From the NCBI GenBank assembly GCA_013397935.1, contig VZRN01006292.1:380025-444024 (forward strand): 64,000 bases of DNA, read 5' to 3'. The notes beneath the pieces were generated by a model. The model worked only from the letters and a program-made list of their open reading frames with translations. It made no database searches and was not told where the DNA came from. Both the position numbers and the translations under genes were made by a program. Shown here in pieces: positions 61,901-64,000 of the stretch. The DNA comes from Dasyornis broadbenti (Eukaryota; Chordata; Aves; Passeriformes; Dasyornithidae). Position 1 is the stretch's first letter. Every line of letters begins with the position of its first letter.

Positions 61901-64000
61901 AAGCTGAACCAGTAGCTTCATGTGAAGGGTATTAGAGCTGAACGCCTGGCAGATTTGTGTGAAGACTTATAGCCATGGGACAGATAGATCTATATATATT
62001 GCCCAGAGTAAAGCTGCATGAATGGCTCTGAAAGGAGAGGGTTGCTGCATCATGGCAAGTAATTGTTAATTTATCTTAGTGTGAAATCTTTTTATACTTC
62101 ACATAAAATAAGTCACTTTTGTGGGAGGGTTCATGCAAGAATATTCCTTTTCAGTGCAATGATGGGGTTAAGTGCTGCCTTTTGTGTGGAAAAATGGACA
62201 GTCGTTCAGCGAACTTCAGAGAAAAACCTTTCCTTTCTTTTCTAATCCCTGTTCTGACAGAAATATCGAGCAGGGACCTGAGGAAACATCCTGCTATGGA
62301 TGCTGACACCCAATCCTGCACCCACTGGCTGCACAGCACTGAGCAAGAAGCTCTGACAAACCTTGTCCTGCTATGCCCAGATGTCATCCTTGCCCCACTG
62401 CCTAGAAATAACATTTTTATAGAGGAGCTGGAAGAAGAAAACATTTGTTCCCACTCTGGTGCAGGCATACTGGTTTAAACCTCTGATGAAGATGAATTTT
62501 CAGTGATATGTCTGCTCTGGCATTACTGGGGCTGAGGTGCAAACATTTTATTGCTGACACTGCTGTGGGAGAACTAATCTGCAAAATAGAGCATCCTAAG
62601 CCACAGCAGCTCTTTGCCTCTGGGAACGTTAGTCAGGGTGCTTAGATTGCACTGGTTTCTATTAATTGCCTGCTTAACTCCAAAAAGCCAGACATGTCTA
62701 TTTCATTAAAAATTACATTTTTACAAACTTAAAATAGAATAAAATATAGGTTATAGCAAGAGTTGCCTAAAAACTCATTGGACTTCATTTCCCTCTGTTG
62801 CACTATGATGTGAGAATGAAATAATAGAGCCACATATATAAAAGAGCTTCTCCTGAACATCCCTTCTGCCCAATGTTCAGAACTTGTATTTGACACGAAT
62901 GTCACGATCTTTACAGAACAAATCTTGCCCCAAAAGTTCAAGCTCTGTCTTGCACAAGCATAAAATTAAATTATAACGAACACTTCATAAACTAGTAACC
63001 TTACACTGCATCCTGCTTCCTTTTTCTAAAAAAGACAGGAAAGCAAATACCCATTTGGATGTAAAAGAGGGTTTGAGATGGCCACAGGAGAGATTTCCTG
63101 GGCAAACAAAGGCATCTTCTTTATTTGTGGTCAGTTAATTTTCCTTTCATATAAACACCATATTTGGGGTCAGCTATAGCAGAAAACAGTTATTGAAATC
63201 TGCTTTGTGTTTCAGAGAATGTGTGATCTTGGTCAGTAACACTCAGGATTTTTATCTCATGCTGCAAAATCAGCCTGGGACGCAAGCTGACAGTTGAGGC
63301 AGAAAGAAGATATTTTCTCCAGATCTGATCCGTTGGTTGTTGCATGGCAATCAGTGGATCCCCATTTTGCCTCATGATTTCCAAGTGAAATTTTCCTTTG
63401 AGTGGAGCCTACTCTGTGCTTGAGTGTAATGAATGACCTATGCAAACACAGGCAGAAGAACTTCACACTGCAAGAAAGAGCCTCCCATGAGCTGTTAGGA
63501 GATGCAGTTGTTGAAAGCAAACACTGGAAACAATTTTTAAATGCCCAAAAATGGGTTATTCAAACTTTATAGCCCAGCTTCACTACAGTGTGGCATAGTC
63601 ACTGAGTGTTGCTGTGCGGTGTGAGAATGCAGAACATTTCCCTGCAACAGTCTGATCTCCTGGGCTGACAGAGGCTTTCCAGTGCACTTGTTTTACTGCG
63701 ATTTAGGGGCTGAGCCGAAGAGCAGCACAAGCTCTGTTTAACTTCATTTCCTGAAGGCACAGACTGAAGCAATATTAGAAGCAGACTGCACTGGCCTGTA
63801 GAAAACTCACAGTGTTGGATTCCTTTTTTCCCACTGCTTGCCAAAGCCTCTGACATCAACTTTACCCCAACAGGGAGCCAGAGGAAGGAGAGGGAGGTGC
63901 AATGGCAGATGGCAACCCACAAGGAGGCGAGAACTGCATACTGCACTTTGGCACTCCGTGACAAGGACAACTTTACAGTAACCTAGTTTGCTTATAAATT

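Larger units (their letters stand above)
60415..64000. other. Unique non-coding DNA to window end
   Basis: No gene is recognised. ORFs of 119 codons (62119-62478, +), 105 codons (62151-62468, -) and 123 codons (63599-63970, -) have no motif I know, and the first two overlap on opposite strands. The tract holds two adjacent perfect hairpins at 61040-61097 and an AT-rich block at 61660-61900. Confidence 0.45.

Noticed and set aside
62119..62478. 119-codon plus-strand ORF with an acidic C-terminal stretch
   Set aside because: It overlaps a 105-codon ORF on the other strand and has no splice context or recognisable domain.

Overview
This window looks like non-coding chromosomal DNA from a bird, most likely a neoavian. 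All recognisable repeats are CR1 LINEs and avian-type endogenous retrovirus LTRs. I see no L1, Alu-like or other mammalian SINE sequence. Most of the window is AT-rich and full of stop codons on both strands. I found no open reading frame that I can assign to a known protein family. No tRNA, rRNA, CRISPR array or bacterial-type operon is visible.

Layout. 1-9157: unique AT-rich DNA with one short palindrome. 9158-10239: a retroviral LTR followed directly by a primer-binding-site-like sequence, with no downstream gag/pol/env and no 3' LTR. 10500-31400: long unique AT-rich tract with homopolymer runs, two small tandem duplications, a compound hairpin, a pyrimidine-rich tract and one possible non-coding exon. 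31420-33060: a strong CpG island broken by a 728-base assembly gap, the only clear promoter candidate; a good splice donor on the minus strand sits at its left edge. 33065-39185: unique DNA. 39190-40255: decayed CR1 on the plus strand, followed at once by a cluster of four inverted repeats. 40460-49135: unique DNA with a G-rich, GGTTAGGG-containing patch. 49141-50640: two CR1 pieces in antisense, the second an old one that still tracks the reverse transcriptase region. 50640-55687: unique DNA holding the longest gap-free ORF, which I do not trust as a gene. 55688-60414: a transposon-rich block with a CR1 3' end, a solo LTR and an internally deleted CR1. 60415-64000: unique DNA with two adjacent perfect hairpins and an AT-rich block that resembles conserved non-coding sequence.

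How it fits together. The simplest reading is a gene desert or large intron/intergenic interval around one CpG-island promoter whose first exon lies in the assembly gap. The minus-strand donor suggests transcription leftwards, in which case 1-31461 would be first-intron sequence and 32460-33060 the upstream promoter. This is an inference from one splice-site-like motif and the base composition. No previously undescribed gene system could be supported. The least explained signals are the clustered inverted repeats and the LTR-plus-primer-site remnant.
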